Shown: in pieces, positions 47,028 to 57,293 of the stretch | Numbering within the stretch: position 1 is the stretch's first letter | How the letters are laid out: every line of letters starts with the position of its first letter | NCBI GenBank assembly: GCA_023435895.1 | Contig: JAEZLH010000030.1 | Span: 1-64,000, forward strand | DNA from: Bacillota bacterium | GTDB taxonomy: Bacteria > Bacillota > Clostridia > Lachnospirales > Lachnospiraceae | Direction of reading: 5' to 3' | Length of the DNA stretch: 64,000 nt | Translations under genes and position numbers: made by a program | Notes under the pieces: model-generated | The model's database searches: none | What the model saw: the letters and a program-made list of their open reading frames with translations, nothing else | What the model was told of the DNA's origin: nothing

Positions 47028-48242
47028 TTATTTTTGAAGAATCCGTACAAATTTCTTCTTACCGATTTGAAGAACCATCCCATCTTTTATTAGAGTATCC
47101 AAACTCTCCAACTTCTGCTGATCTATCCTTACTCCTCCTTGTTTTACAAGCCTTCGAAATTCGCTTGAGGATGGTATGATATTATTATCCACCAGTAATG
47201 ATATGATATCCTGAATACATTTTCTAGTGGAGTCTATGGTAATTACAGGCATCTCCAAAGGAATTTCTCCTTTCTGAAAGACAGTATTAAAGTACTCTTT
47301 TGCCTTATGAACCTCCTCCTCTGAATGATATAATCCCGTAATAATTTCAGCCAGCTCAAGCTTACAGTCCCTGGGGTTTCGTCCCTGTTCCAATTCGCTT
47401 CTTATCTCATCAATCCGGTCCGGATGCTCATCCGTCACTAACTCATAGTAACGAAGGATAAGATGATCCGGTATTTCCATTACCTTTTTGAAGATTACCT
47501 CAGCAGGCTCATAAATCCCGATGTAATTGCCAAGGCTCTTGCTCATCTTTTCAATACCATCCGTTCCCTCTAACAAAGGCATAAAAAGCGCAATTTGTTT
47601 TTCCTGTCCATTATCCCCTTGAAGATTACGACCCATCAAAATATTAAAGGTCTGATCCGTTCCTCCCAACTCAATATCTGCCTTAATCTCAACAGAATCA
47701 TATCCTTGCATCAGCGGGTAGAAGAATTCATGTAAGCCAATTGCTTCCTTTCTTCGAAAACGGTTTTGAAAATCGTCCCTCTCCAAAAGTCTTGCAACAG
47801 TCACAGAAGACGCCAGCTTAATCACCTCCTCGAACTGGAGCTTTGAAAGCCACTCACTATTAAATCGTACCGTAGTCTTATCCGGATCAATAATTTTAAA
47901 TATCTGTTCCGTATAGGTTCTGGCATTTTGAATTACCTGCTCTTCACTGAGTGGAGTTCTTGTTTTGGATTTACCCGTGGGGTCACCTATCTTGCCGGTA
48001 AAATCTCCGATTATAATAACTGCGTGATGCCCCAACTCCTGAAGTTGTCTGATTTTACGAAGAACCACCGTATGCCCTAAATGAATATCCGGCGCAGTCG
48101 GATCAAGTCCCAGTTTAACAATAAGGGGGCGATTTTCTTGTTCTGCTCGTTCCAGCTTCATTTTTAATTCTTCCTTGGAGATTATTTCTGCTGCTCCTTT
48201 TGATATAATTCTCATTTGCTCCTCAATTGAATGTTGTTCCAT
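47028..48242 (-). CDS. tyrS: Tyrosyl-tRNA synthetase
   Basis: The 404-residue class I enzyme charges tRNA-Tyr. It has HLGH (54-57, DPTAPDIHLGHTVVL), GDFTGKIGDPTGKS, the tyrosine-binding region QGYDSVEIKADIELGGTDQ, KMSKS (GIEKMSKSLGN) and a C-terminal S4 RNA-binding domain. Sequence resembles the TyrZ-type branch. I start at 48242, where GGAAGAGAG precedes the ATG; the longer frame to 48290 runs into the T-box terminator and is not translated. A Tyr T-box controls it. Confidence 0.97.
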   Translation of the reverse strand: MEQHSIEEQMRIISKGAAEIISKEELKMKLERAEQENRPLIVKLGLDPTAPDIHLGHTVVLRKIRQLQELGHHAVIIIGDFTGKIGDPTGKSKTRTPLSEEQVIQNARTYTEQIFKIIDPDKTTVRFNSEWLSKLQFEEVIKLASSVTVARLLERDDFQNRFRRKEAIGLHEFFYPLMQGYDSVEIKADIELGGTDQTFNILMGRNLQGDNGQEKQIALFMPLLEGTDGIEKMSKSLGNYIGIYEPAEVIFKKVMEIPDHLILRYYELVTDEHPDRIDEIRSELEQGRNPRDCKLELAEIITGLYHSEEEVHKAKEYFNTVFQKGEIPLEMPVITIDSTRKCIQDIISLLVDNNIIPSSSEFRRLVKQGGVRIDQQKLESLDTLIKDGMVLQIGKKKFVRILQK

Positions 48243-48269
48243 TTCTCTCTTCCTTTCCTTTTTGGGTAC

Positions 48270-48572
48270 AAAAAAACCCGCTCCTCTCATATTACTAGAG
48301 GGCGGGATATCTCTCGCGTTACCACCTCATATTTATTGGTCACTCACATGACCAACCTCTTTGAGTACGTTAATCCACTGACTTGCATACATACGCAATC
48401 ATCCTTAATTATACTCTAGCACGATAACGGGTGCAGGGAATCCGTCAACAGCCTACTTAGTTTTCACCGTTCGGTGTGAAGCTCAAAGATGTATTCGGAA
48501 TTCGCTTTCTTGCACCTCTCATCAACCGGTAACTTTCTGTTAGGAAGCTTGAACTCTTACTCGCTCTTTTCA
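48270..48572 (-). promoter_or_regulatory. T-box riboswitch, tyrosine specific
   Basis: On the minus strand the T-box GGTGGTAACGCGAG is followed by a terminator stem (48277-48306) and a T-run. Stem I reads GAA-TAC-ATCTTTGAGC, so the specifier is TAC (48491-48493), a tyrosine codon, matching tyrS. The stretch 48573-48785 downstream of the ABC genes holds nothing else I can name. Confidence 0.95.
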
Positions 48573-48785
48573 TTGCTTTTTCATATTTGAAAGTTAGTAT
48601 ATAGAGAAAAATCAATTATGTCAAGGTAAAATTTTGATCTTTTGTCATATCTTTGAACATTAGTCATACCATTCTTAAGTTGCCTTAAGTCTTATTTCAC
48701 CTATCTTTCAACTTCATTATATATTCTTCAAAAGAATCTTATCAATGGTAAGCTCATCCTAAAAAGAGAAAACACTTCACCCCTT

Positions 48786-50570
48786 CTATTCAAACTGTGC
48801 ATGATACAACCGATAATAAAATCCCTTCTTATCCATCAACTCCCGATGATCACCCTGTTCCACAATATTTCCCTGATCGATAACCAATATATTATCCGCT
48901 CCTTGAATAGTTGACAATCTGTGTGCAATAACAAAGCAGGTCTTGTGTTCCATAAGTTTTCTCATAGCCTTTTGAATCTTAATTTCTGTCCTAGTATCCA
49001 CATTGGAGGTGGCTTCATCCAAAATCAACATATTTGCATCCAACAACATTGCTCTTGCAATGGTTAATAATTGCTTTTGACCCTTTGATATATTAATACC
49101 ATCCTCATTCACAATGGTATCATATCCATTGGGTAATCTCTTAATAAAAGAATGCATTCCTACCATCTTCGCTGCACCGATTACTTCTTCCATTGTGGCT
49201 TCTTCCCTGCCATATGCGATATTCTCATAGAAACTCCCCTGAAAAAGCCAGCTATCTTGAAGCACCATGGCATAGGATTTACGCAGACTGCTCCTTGTTA
49301 TATCTCTGTTCTCGTTGTCATCAATCCGGATCTCTCCCTCCCACACATCGTAAAATCTCATTAACAGATTAATAATTGTGGTCTTACCGGCTCCGGTGGG
49401 TCCAACGATTGCAACCAGACCCGCTGGTTTCGCAAGTAAGGACAACCCCTTGATAATCATTCGGTCTGGAACATAACCAAAGCTTACCTGATTAAATTCT
49501 ACGTTTCCTTGTACCTCCTTCAAGGTAATAGCATTCTCCCTATCCTTTGGTTCGATTTGTTCATCCAATAATTTAAACACTCTCTCCGCTGCTGCCGCTG
49601 CGGATTGAAGATCACTAAATATGTTAGCCGCTTCGCTGATGGGACCGGAAAATCTCCTGCTGTATTGCACAAAGGAAGAAATATTGCCTAAAGAAAGCTG
49701 ATGAAACAAAAACAGTATTGCTCCAATCACCGTAACAAAGGACAAAGAAAGATTATTAATAAAATTCACTGTAGGTCCGGTGATACTTCCATAATATTCG
49801 GCTTTATAATAAGCCTCCACCGCTTCTTCATTTTTTTGATTGAAACGATCCATAATTGACTCTTCTGCAGCATATGCCTTAATTGTCTTTTGCCCCGACA
49901 CCATTTCTTCCACAAACCCATTTAATTCCCCAAGCTTAACTGATCTTTTCTTGAAAAATGGACGTACCTTCTTTGTTATGTATCTGGTGTACAGAATGAA
50001 TAGAGGTATGGTAAGTACCATAATAAGCACAAGCTCCGGAGAGATGATAATCATCATAATGAATGAGCCTACAACCGTTATCACACTGGATAATATTTGA
50101 ATCACATCCGTTGACATAGAGGTATTAACAGTATCAATATCATAAGAAATCCTGCTGATAATTTCTCCCGCCGGATTTCGGTCAAAATATCCCACTGGCA
50201 AATCTACCAGCTTTGTAAATACATCATCCCTCATCTTGCGAACAATTTTTTGACTTAGTCGAAGCATGAGAATTGATAACACATAGGACAGCACCGAAGA
50301 TATAATATAAAACAGAATCATCCAGGCTGCATAATAAAACACCTTATAAAAGATTACCTTGCCCTTGCCGGGTTCTATGGCATCTATGGCATAACCGGAT
50401 AATAGAGGACCAACCAACGCCAAGAGGTTTGAAAGGATGGTCAAAAATAGTGCGGTTGCTACTCTCCATTTATATTGATAAATATATTCCCAAAGCCTTC
50501 CGGCTACATACTTAAAATCCTTCGGCTTATCTGTCTTTTCGCTTACTTTTGCTCTGTTTGAATCAGCCAC
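48786..50570 (-). CDS. ABC exporter half-transporter, subunit 2 of a heterodimer
   Basis: The 594-residue protein has a six-span exporter domain (about 30-310) and a nucleotide-binding domain with Walker A GPTGAGKTT, Q-loop QDSWLF, a degenerate signature ISKGQKQ, Walker B LILDEATSNVD with the catalytic Glu, and switch IAHRLSTI. The partner 22 bp upstream has Asp in place of the catalytic Glu, so the pair fits heterodimeric multidrug exporters of the BmrCD/TM287-288 type, with one degenerate ATP site built from the partner's Walker motifs and this signature. The start is GTG at 50570, with AGGAG upstream. Confidence 0.92.
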   Translation of the reverse strand: MADSNRAKVSEKTDKPKDFKYVAGRLWEYIYQYKWRVATALFLTILSNLLALVGPLLSGYAIDAIEPGKGKVIFYKVFYYAAWMILFYIISSVLSYVLSILMLRLSQKIVRKMRDDVFTKLVDLPVGYFDRNPAGEIISRISYDIDTVNTSMSTDVIQILSSVITVVGSFIMMIIISPELVLIMVLTIPLFILYTRYITKKVRPFFKKRSVKLGELNGFVEEMVSGQKTIKAYAAEESIMDRFNQKNEEAVEAYYKAEYYGSITGPTVNFINNLSLSFVTVIGAILFLFHQLSLGNISSFVQYSRRFSGPISEAANIFSDLQSAAAAAERVFKLLDEQIEPKDRENAITLKEVQGNVEFNQVSFGYVPDRMIIKGLSLLAKPAGLVAIVGPTGAGKTTIINLLMRFYDVWEGEIRIDDNENRDITRSSLRKSYAMVLQDSWLFQGSFYENIAYGREEATMEEVIGAAKMVGMHSFIKRLPNGYDTIVNEDGINISKGQKQLLTIARAMLLDANMLILDEATSNVDTRTEIKIQKAMRKLMEHKTCFVIAHRLSTIQGADNILVIDQGNIVEQGDHRELMDKKGFYYRLYHAQFE

Positions 50571-50592
50571 CGTTATCTCCTTCCATCAACTA

Positions 50593-52344
50593 CTACGACA
50601 TCATTTGTGATTGGTATATCTCCTTATAGACTTCACAATGTTCCAGTAATTCTTCGTGAGTTCCATACCCTTCCATTTTCCCATCCTCCAGCACCAGAAT
50701 ATGATCCATTTTCATAATGGAACTGATACGCTGAGCAACCATAATCACTGTAGTATCGGAATAATTCTCACGAATGGCTTTTCGAAGTAGTGAATCTGTT
50801 CGAAAATCCAAGGCACTGGAGGCGTCATCCAGAATCAATATCTTCGGATGATTGGCAAGTGCTCTAGCAATCAGAAGTCTTTGTTTTTGTCCTCCGCTAA
50901 GATTGGTGCCCTTTATGGTTAAATCATAATCGATTCCTTTTTCTAAATCCTTTAAAAAACCCATTGCCTGCGCATCCCCCACTGCCTGCTCCAAGGACTC
51001 CCTACTTATACTTCTTCCCAACCGAACATTCTCACTTACACTTTGGGCGAATAGCACATCATTTTGAAATACAACCCCAAAATTCTCCCGAAGCTTCTTC
51101 TTATCATAAGCTCTCACATCCTTACCTTTGATGCGAATGGCTCCTTCCTCCACATCATAAAACCTCATAAGAAGATTAATTAAGGTTGTCTTACCTGAGC
51201 CGGTGGAACCAATAATACCTAGCCCTTCTCCTTCGTTCAGCTGAAAGCTTATATTTGTAATGCAGGGTTCTTTGGTATAGGAAAAACTAACTTCATCAAA
51301 TTCAATAAAGGGTGTTGGGTTGGATTCAATCCTAGAATCCTTTGCATCTCTCTCTTTCTGATCAGCTTCTTTCGTCACTAAATCTACACTAGTCACCAAA
51401 TCCTCTTTTGTAATCATAACCTCTTCAATACGAAGAGCGGAGGAGATTGCCTTGGAATAGATTACAAAGACCCTTGTAATAGCCATAACCGCTTGAAGCA
51501 TGATTGCAAAATAAGATAAGAACGCTACAATTTTACCGGGTTGGGTAATTCCACTGTTGACACGATAAGCACCGATTACAACCACCAAGGTAAGCCCAAG
51601 ATTAAGTAGAAAGTTCATAGAAGGATTGGTTAATGCCATAGCGGTTCCCGCTTTCAGTTCCCGATCCACCAATTCAGAATTCACTTTATAAAAACGTCGC
51701 TTTTCATATTCGCCCTTTGACAATGCCTTAATGACACGAACTCCACTTATATTCTCGCGCACCACTCCTACCATTTTATCCAAAGTAGCTTGCAACCCAG
51801 TATACAGCGGGATTCCTTTGCGTGATACAAGATATACCACGCCAAACAAAATTGGCAGTATACCGAGTAAAATAAGGGTGAGTACGGGCTCTAACGTACT
51901 GGTAACTACAATTCCTCCCAGAAGAATAATCGGAGCTCTTACCCCAATTCGTTGCATCATACCAATCATATTATGTATATTATAAGTATCCGAAGTCATC
52001 CTAGATTCCAATGAAGATATCCCAAAGTAATCTAGCTGTGCTCCTGACAAACTTAAAATCTTTTCAAACAAGTCATGCCTCAATCTTCTTGTAGTATTTC
52101 TAGCCACTGCAGCCGCCATTCGATTTGCTATAATATTAAAGCTTCTAGCACCAATGGAGAGTAAAAGCATTCCGATTCCCCAATATAAAATAACCGATAC
52201 TTTTTTTAGTGGTATCACATCATCGATGATATATGCCAACACCCAAGGCAGACCCAAATCCATAAATGTTGCCATAACCTTTATCAGAAATCCAGCCAGC
52301 ATTCTGATGCCATATGGTTTTAAATAACGAACGATTAATTTCAA
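50593..52344 (-). CDS. ABC exporter half-transporter, subunit 1 with degenerate Walker B
   Basis: The 583-residue protein has an exporter membrane domain with six spans and a nucleotide-binding domain with Walker A GSTGSGKTT, Q-loop QNDVLF, canonical signature LSGGQKQRL and Walker B LILDDASSALD, where Asp replaces the catalytic Glu. With the downstream subunit it would form a heterodimeric drug or lipid exporter. I start at the TTG at 52344 because GGAGGTG lies five bases upstream; the longer frame to 52368 reads through that site. No regulator gene is adjacent. Confidence 0.9.
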   Translation of the reverse strand: MKLIVRYLKPYGIRMLAGFLIKVMATFMDLGLPWVLAYIIDDVIPLKKVSVILYWGIGMLLLSIGARSFNIIANRMAAAVARNTTRRLRHDLFEKILSLSGAQLDYFGISSLESRMTSDTYNIHNMIGMMQRIGVRAPIILLGGIVVTSTLEPVLTLILLGILPILFGVVYLVSRKGIPLYTGLQATLDKMVGVVRENISGVRVIKALSKGEYEKRRFYKVNSELVDRELKAGTAMALTNPSMNFLLNLGLTLVVVIGAYRVNSGITQPGKIVAFLSYFAIMLQAVMAITRVFVIYSKAISSALRIEEVMITKEDLVTSVDLVTKEADQKERDAKDSRIESNPTPFIEFDEVSFSYTKEPCITNISFQLNEGEGLGIIGSTGSGKTTLINLLMRFYDVEEGAIRIKGKDVRAYDKKKLRENFGVVFQNDVLFAQSVSENVRLGRSISRESLEQAVGDAQAMGFLKDLEKGIDYDLTIKGTNLSGGQKQRLLIARALANHPKILILDDASSALDFRTDSLLRKAIRENYSDTTVIMVAQRISSIMKMDHILVLEDGKMEGYGTHEELLEHCEVYKEIYQSQMMS

Positions 52345-52446
52345 GAAAGCACCTCCAAGAACAACCAAGAATTAGTAAACAATGTTATGATACCACTAAT
52401 TTTTCTATATGACTACCCAAATGATAAAGTTCTCAACCATCAAAAA

Positions 52447-52515
52447 GAGGATGAATCCTTTACCATCGTTATACTTGGTTGCAAAACCATTGGACGGAAA
52501 AGTATTAGCATCCTC
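52447..52515 (-). terminator. Possible terminator of the activator-fusion gene
   Basis: GAGGATG (52447-52453) and CATCCTC (52509-52515) pair, and on the minus strand TTTTTG follows. The loop is long. Confidence 0.5.
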
Positions 52516-52597
52516 AAATTAATTCAATATATATGATTGCATATCTTGTTTTTACCTTCGACCACCGCATCTCTTCTTTGGTATTGTTTTATACTCC

Positions 52598-55500
52598 CTA
52601 CTTTTTCATATCCTTAAGAGCAATGGACAACAACAACTTAATTCGGTTCATTTGATTGACACTAGATATGCCCGGATCATAATCAATTCCCATAATATTT
52701 GCCTTCGGATAACGATCCTTTAAGGGCTTAAACATTCCTTTGCCTGTAACATGATTGGGTAAGCAGGCTAAGGGTTGTACACAGATTATATTACTGGTGC
52801 CCTGTTCAATAAATTCCAGCATTTCTGCGGTTACCAGCCATCCCTCACCAGTTTGATTGCCTAGGGAAAGGACGGAGGAAGCCATCCTTGCCAGCTCCTG
52901 AATTGGGGTGGGTGAGGTAAATCTTGTACTCTTCTCCAGCTCTTTCTTCATAATATTGCGAAAGCCCATCATATAATTCATGGCAATGTCACTTAGCTGC
53001 TTGTCTAATTTCTTCCCGGCAAGATATCGAGATCGGAATCCCGAATTAAAAGTAGAATATAAGAAATAATCCATAAGATCGGGTACAACTGCCTCCGCTC
53101 CTCCCTGTTCTAAAATGCTGACAATATCGTTATTGGCAGTAGGATGGTATTTGACCAAAATCTCTCCTACAACACCTACCTTTGGTTTTTTTATATCTAA
53201 CAACTCCAAATGATCAAAATCATGTACAATCTCACTCATATACTTTTTAAAGACTCTTCGATTGGCTGTCCGAATATTTTCTTTGGCAAGTTCATTCCAT
53301 TTTTCATAAAGCAGTTCAGCAGAACCCGGAAAGCGTTCATAGGGTCTGGTTCGAAAAAGCACTCTCATAAATAAATCACCGTATATGAGTGCCATGATAC
53401 AACGATTAATCATTCCAATTGACATTTTAAAGCCAGGCTGTTTATCCAGCCCGATGGTATTCAATGAGATAACCGGTACCCTTCCAAAGCCTGCCTGTTT
53501 TAGTCCAAGCTTTAAAAATGCTATATAGTTGGTGGCTCTACATCCTCCTCCACTCTGTGTTATGATGACAGAAGTTTGCTCCACATCATATTCTCCTGAT
53601 TTTAATGCCTTCACAATTTGTCCAATCATAATGATCGCCGGATAGCAAGCATCATTATTGACATATTTTAGCCCTTCATCCACTGCTGCCCTGTCATCCG
53701 CCGGTAATACCACCATGCGGTATCCACAGGCTCTTGCCGCTTCCTGTACCAGTTCAAAATGCATCGGAGCCATTTGAGGCGCTAATATGGTATGAAGCTT
53801 TCTCATTCTTTTTGTAAATACAGGAGGTGCAATCCCAAGTTCTTTGGACACTTCCATATTCACTAGAGATGAGCGTTTTTCAATGGCTGCTTTTAAAGAT
53901 CTAAGACGGATTCTGGCAGCCCCCAGATTATTTCCCTCATCTATTTTTATCATAGTATATATCTTGTTGCCTTCCGCCAACAGCTCCCCAATCTGATCCG
54001 AGGTAACCGCATCTAATCCACAGCCAAAGGAATTAAGCTGCACCAAATCAAGACTTTCGTCCTCCGCCACATAGGCCGCTGCTCTGTATAATCTCGAATT
54101 ATAAACCCATTGATCCACCACTCTGAGTTTATTTTTTAGAGGTAGCTTATGTGATATGCTGTCCTCTGTCAATACTGCCATCCCCAATGTAATTATCATA
54201 TCGGCAATCCCATGATTAATTTCAGGGTCCACATGATAAGGCTTTCCGCATAATACAATGCCATGTTTTCCCTCTTTGTGAAGCTGTTTCAGTACTGTTT
54301 CTCCCTTTTCACGGATATCATCCTTATATCGTTCTCTCTCCCGACATGCTCTGGATACCGCCTTAGCTATTTCTTGTTCATTAATCCGATATTCTTTTAG
54401 CTCTTCGGTTAATCTCTTTACTAACACCCTCGGGTTTTCTAAGGATAGAAAAGGAGTTATCATGCGAATGTTCTTCCTCTTCAATTCATCCACATTATTG
54501 CGTATCACCTCGGGATAGGAAATCACAATGGGACAATTGTAATGGTTGTCTACATCACGATACTCCTTCTGTTCATATACAATGGAAGGATAAAAAATTG
54601 TTGTAATGCCCTGATGAACCAAATCCATAATATGACCATGGGTGAGCTTTGCTGGATAACAGGCTGATTCGGAAGGAATGGTCTCTAGCCCTTTTTCATA
54701 TAGATTCTTCGATGAGGGAGAAGAAAGGATAACACGAAAGCCCAGTTCATTAAAGAAGGTAAACCAGAAGGGATAATTCTCATACATATTTAATACTCTT
54801 GGGATACCAATGGTTCCACGAATTGCCTCTTCCTCACTAAGAGGGGTATACCCGAAGGTTCTTCGGTATTTATATAAATAGAGATTCGGTAATTTATCTT
54901 TACTGTATGCTTCCTGACCAAGCCCTTTCTCACAGCGATTGCCGGCTATGAATTTCTCCCCGGATTTAAAATGATTCACAGTAAGTACGCATTGATTTCC
55001 ACATTTCTTGCAACGAGCAGTAGAGATGCTTATCTCAAATTCCTCAAGCTCCTCCCTGTTAAGAAGTGTACTTTCTTCACCCTCGAGGGCATGTTCCTTA
55101 GCAATTAGTGCCGCACCATAAGCTCCCATTAACCCTGCAATATCGGGTCTTACTGCCTCTCTTCCCGTTATCCTTTCAAAACAACGCAATACCGCATCAT
55201 TATAAAATGTGCCGCCTTGAACAATAATTTTGTTCCCGATATCCTTTTGATCTCTGACTTTGATGACCTTATATAGAGCATTTTTTATTATGGAATAGGA
55301 TAGCCCGGCTGATAAATCCCCTACCGTCGCTCCTTCCTTTTGAGCCTGTTTCACTCTGGAATTCATAAAAACCGTACATTTCGTGCCAAGATCTACCGGT
55401 GCGGTTGAGTGCAAGGCCTCCTTTGCAAAATCCTGAACCTTCATATTGAGCGAGGTAGAAAAGCCCTCCAGGAAGGAGCCACAACCGGATGAACAAGCTT

Positions 55501-56821
55501 CATTCAACAAAATACTGTCAATAGCTCCATTCTTGATTCTTAGGCATTTCATATCCTGCCCGCCGATATCAAGAATAAAGTCAACCCCCGGAAGAAAATG
55601 CTCCGCTGCTTTATAGTGAGCCACTGTCTCAATTTCACCCATGTCCGCATGTAAGGCTGTTTTAATCAGCGCTTCTCCATAGCCTGTAACAGTACACTTA
55701 TTAATCTTACTTTGTTTTGGCAATAAGTCATAAAGCTCCTTTAGTATATGAATTAATTTGGAAAGCGGATTTCCTTCATTATTCCCATAATGAGAATATA
55801 GAAGTTCCCCCTCATCTCCAATCAACGCAACTTTTGTGGTCGTAGAACCTGCATCAATTCCTAAGTACATCTTTCCTTTATAATCCGATAAATTTTGGCG
55901 AGCCACCTTTGCCTTATTATGGCGTTGCAAAAATTTCTCATACTCATCTGGCATAGCAAATAATGGCTCCAACTGTTTTGTTTGTTGATCGCAATTTCCT
56001 TGTATTTCTCTAACCCTATGAACCAGCTCTCCCATTGCGATTGTCTTTTCATTGGTGATAGAAAGGGCAGCACCGATCGCCGCATAAAGTTGTGCATTCT
56101 CTGGGCAAATGGCCTCCTCACGGCTTAGTTTCAAGGTTTCTATAAACCTTTCCCTCAACTCAGGTAGGAAGCACAAGGGTCCTCCTAAGAATACAACTCT
56201 TCCTCGTATTGGTTTACCACAGGACAAGCCTCCTATCGTCTGATTAACAACTGCTTGGAAGATGGACGCCGCAATATCTTCCTTTCTAGCTCCGTCATTG
56301 ATTAGCGGCTGGATATCCGTCTTTGCAAATACCCCACATCGGGATGCAATCGGATAAATAAGTTTATGTCCTTTGGACAGTTCGTTAAGTCCTGCTGCAT
56401 CCGTATCCAAAAGAACCGCCATCTGATCGATAAAAGCTCCGGTACCTCCCGCACAGCTTCCGTTCATTCGCTGCTCCAAGGAACCTCCATAATAGGTAAC
56501 TTTAGCATCCTCACCGCCTAACTCTATCACCACATCTGTTCCGCTAAGTAATGTCTCCACTGCCTTGGAACAAGCAATTACTTCTTGAATAAAACTAATA
56601 TTTAACCATTTGGAAAGAGAAAGCCCTCCTGACCCGGTAATACTTACCTGTACCTTGCTATCACCAAGGTGTTCATAACAGTTCTTAACCAGTTCCAATA
56701 CGGTCGATTTTATATCGGATAAATGTCTTCTATAATCTTGATAAACCAATTGGTTTTGTTCATCCAGTGCAACTATTTTTACAGTTGTAGATCCAATGTC
56801 AATTCCTAATCTGTATTTCAT
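52598..56821 (-). CDS. Fused 2-hydroxyacyl-CoA dehydratase activator/dehydratase-like protein
   Basis: The 1407-residue protein joins two BcrAD/BadF-type ASKHA ATPase domains (GIDIGSTT at 6-13, GIDAGSTT near 321-328), a middle DUF2229-type domain (about 660-880) and a C-terminal HgdB-like region. The Cys of GSCAGGTGAF (Cys123) and EACSSGCGSF (Cys443, Cys447) are candidate ligands for the inter-subunit 4Fe-4S cluster. Such proteins in Clostridia are presumed ATP-driven electron activators for radical dehydration, but the role of the long fusion is not known. I start at 56821, with GGGAG eight bases upstream. It stands alone; no dehydratase genes are adjacent. Confidence 0.85.
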   Translation of the reverse strand: MKYRLGIDIGSTTVKIVALDEQNQLVYQDYRRHLSDIKSTVLELVKNCYEHLGDSKVQVSITGSGGLSLSKWLNISFIQEVIACSKAVETLLSGTDVVIELGGEDAKVTYYGGSLEQRMNGSCAGGTGAFIDQMAVLLDTDAAGLNELSKGHKLIYPIASRCGVFAKTDIQPLINDGARKEDIAASIFQAVVNQTIGGLSCGKPIRGRVVFLGGPLCFLPELRERFIETLKLSREEAICPENAQLYAAIGAALSITNEKTIAMGELVHRVREIQGNCDQQTKQLEPLFAMPDEYEKFLQRHNKAKVARQNLSDYKGKMYLGIDAGSTTTKVALIGDEGELLYSHYGNNEGNPLSKLIHILKELYDLLPKQSKINKCTVTGYGEALIKTALHADMGEIETVAHYKAAEHFLPGVDFILDIGGQDMKCLRIKNGAIDSILLNEACSSGCGSFLEGFSTSLNMKVQDFAKEALHSTAPVDLGTKCTVFMNSRVKQAQKEGATVGDLSAGLSYSIIKNALYKVIKVRDQKDIGNKIIVQGGTFYNDAVLRCFERITGREAVRPDIAGLMGAYGAALIAKEHALEGEESTLLNREELEEFEISISTARCKKCGNQCVLTVNHFKSGEKFIAGNRCEKGLGQEAYSKDKLPNLYLYKYRRTFGYTPLSEEEAIRGTIGIPRVLNMYENYPFWFTFFNELGFRVILSSPSSKNLYEKGLETIPSESACYPAKLTHGHIMDLVHQGITTIFYPSIVYEQKEYRDVDNHYNCPIVISYPEVIRNNVDELKRKNIRMITPFLSLENPRVLVKRLTEELKEYRINEQEIAKAVSRACRERERYKDDIREKGETVLKQLHKEGKHGIVLCGKPYHVDPEINHGIADMIITLGMAVLTEDSISHKLPLKNKLRVVDQWVYNSRLYRAAAYVAEDESLDLVQLNSFGCGLDAVTSDQIGELLAEGNKIYTMIKIDEGNNLGAARIRLRSLKAAIEKRSSLVNMEVSKELGIAPPVFTKRMRKLHTILAPQMAPMHFELVQEAARACGYRMVVLPADDRAAVDEGLKYVNNDACYPAIIMIGQIVKALKSGEYDVEQTSVIITQSGGGCRATNYIAFLKLGLKQAGFGRVPVISLNTIGLDKQPGFKMSIGMINRCIMALIYGDLFMRVLFRTRPYERFPGSAELLYEKWNELAKENIRTANRRVFKKYMSEIVHDFDHLELLDIKKPKVGVVGEILVKYHPTANNDIVSILEQGGAEAVVPDLMDYFLYSTFNSGFRSRYLAGKKLDKQLSDIAMNYMMGFRNIMKKELEKSTRFTSPTPIQELARMASSVLSLGNQTGEGWLVTAEMLEFIEQGTSNIICVQPLACLPNHVTGKGMFKPLKDRYPKANIMGIDYDPGISSVNQMNRIKLLLSIALKDMKK

Positions 56822-57293
56822 ATCCTCAACTCCCAAATTGTTTTCAAATTATGCTTAGTTTGTATTATTAACCGATATTGATAAATCATTCAAATAAGCA
56901 TAAAAGAAGGACGGATACATTATCGTATAAGCCATATTTTTTCATATAATTCGCTGTATACTCTGCATGATAGGGCTTTAGGCTCTTGAAATAATATAAA
57001 AATAGACTAAATCCTTCAAATATGGTATTATTTTCTTGTAATTACTTATTTATACACTAATCAAAATATCCATCTAAAAAGTTGAACACAATGATTCATA
57101 ACGGATACAAGTTAAATAGGAAATAATGAACTCTACAATATTGCTCATTGTATGCGCAACAGATATAATTTCGAATTAAAAGCTACGCTCGAGGTAGCCA
57201 TGAAGCCACGAAAGTCTGATTGTCGTACATAAACACCGGCAATAATATGATTTCATCATTACCTATAACATCTTGATGTAGGGGGAGATTTTT
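56822..57293. other. Gene-free divergent region
   Basis: About 470 bp with no supported gene. Around 57148 lies a word matching one at about 24096. The sequence AGGTAGCCATGAAGCC at about 57190 looks structured, but I cannot assign it to a known riboswitch. Confidence 0.35.

Noticed and set aside
48243..48290. N-terminal extension of tyrS
   Set aside because: It is encoded by the T-box terminator stem and lies before the ribosome binding site.
57150..57240. Riboswitch (c-di-GMP type) suspected from AGGTAGCC
   Set aside because: The order and spacing of conserved elements do not fit the GEMM consensus.
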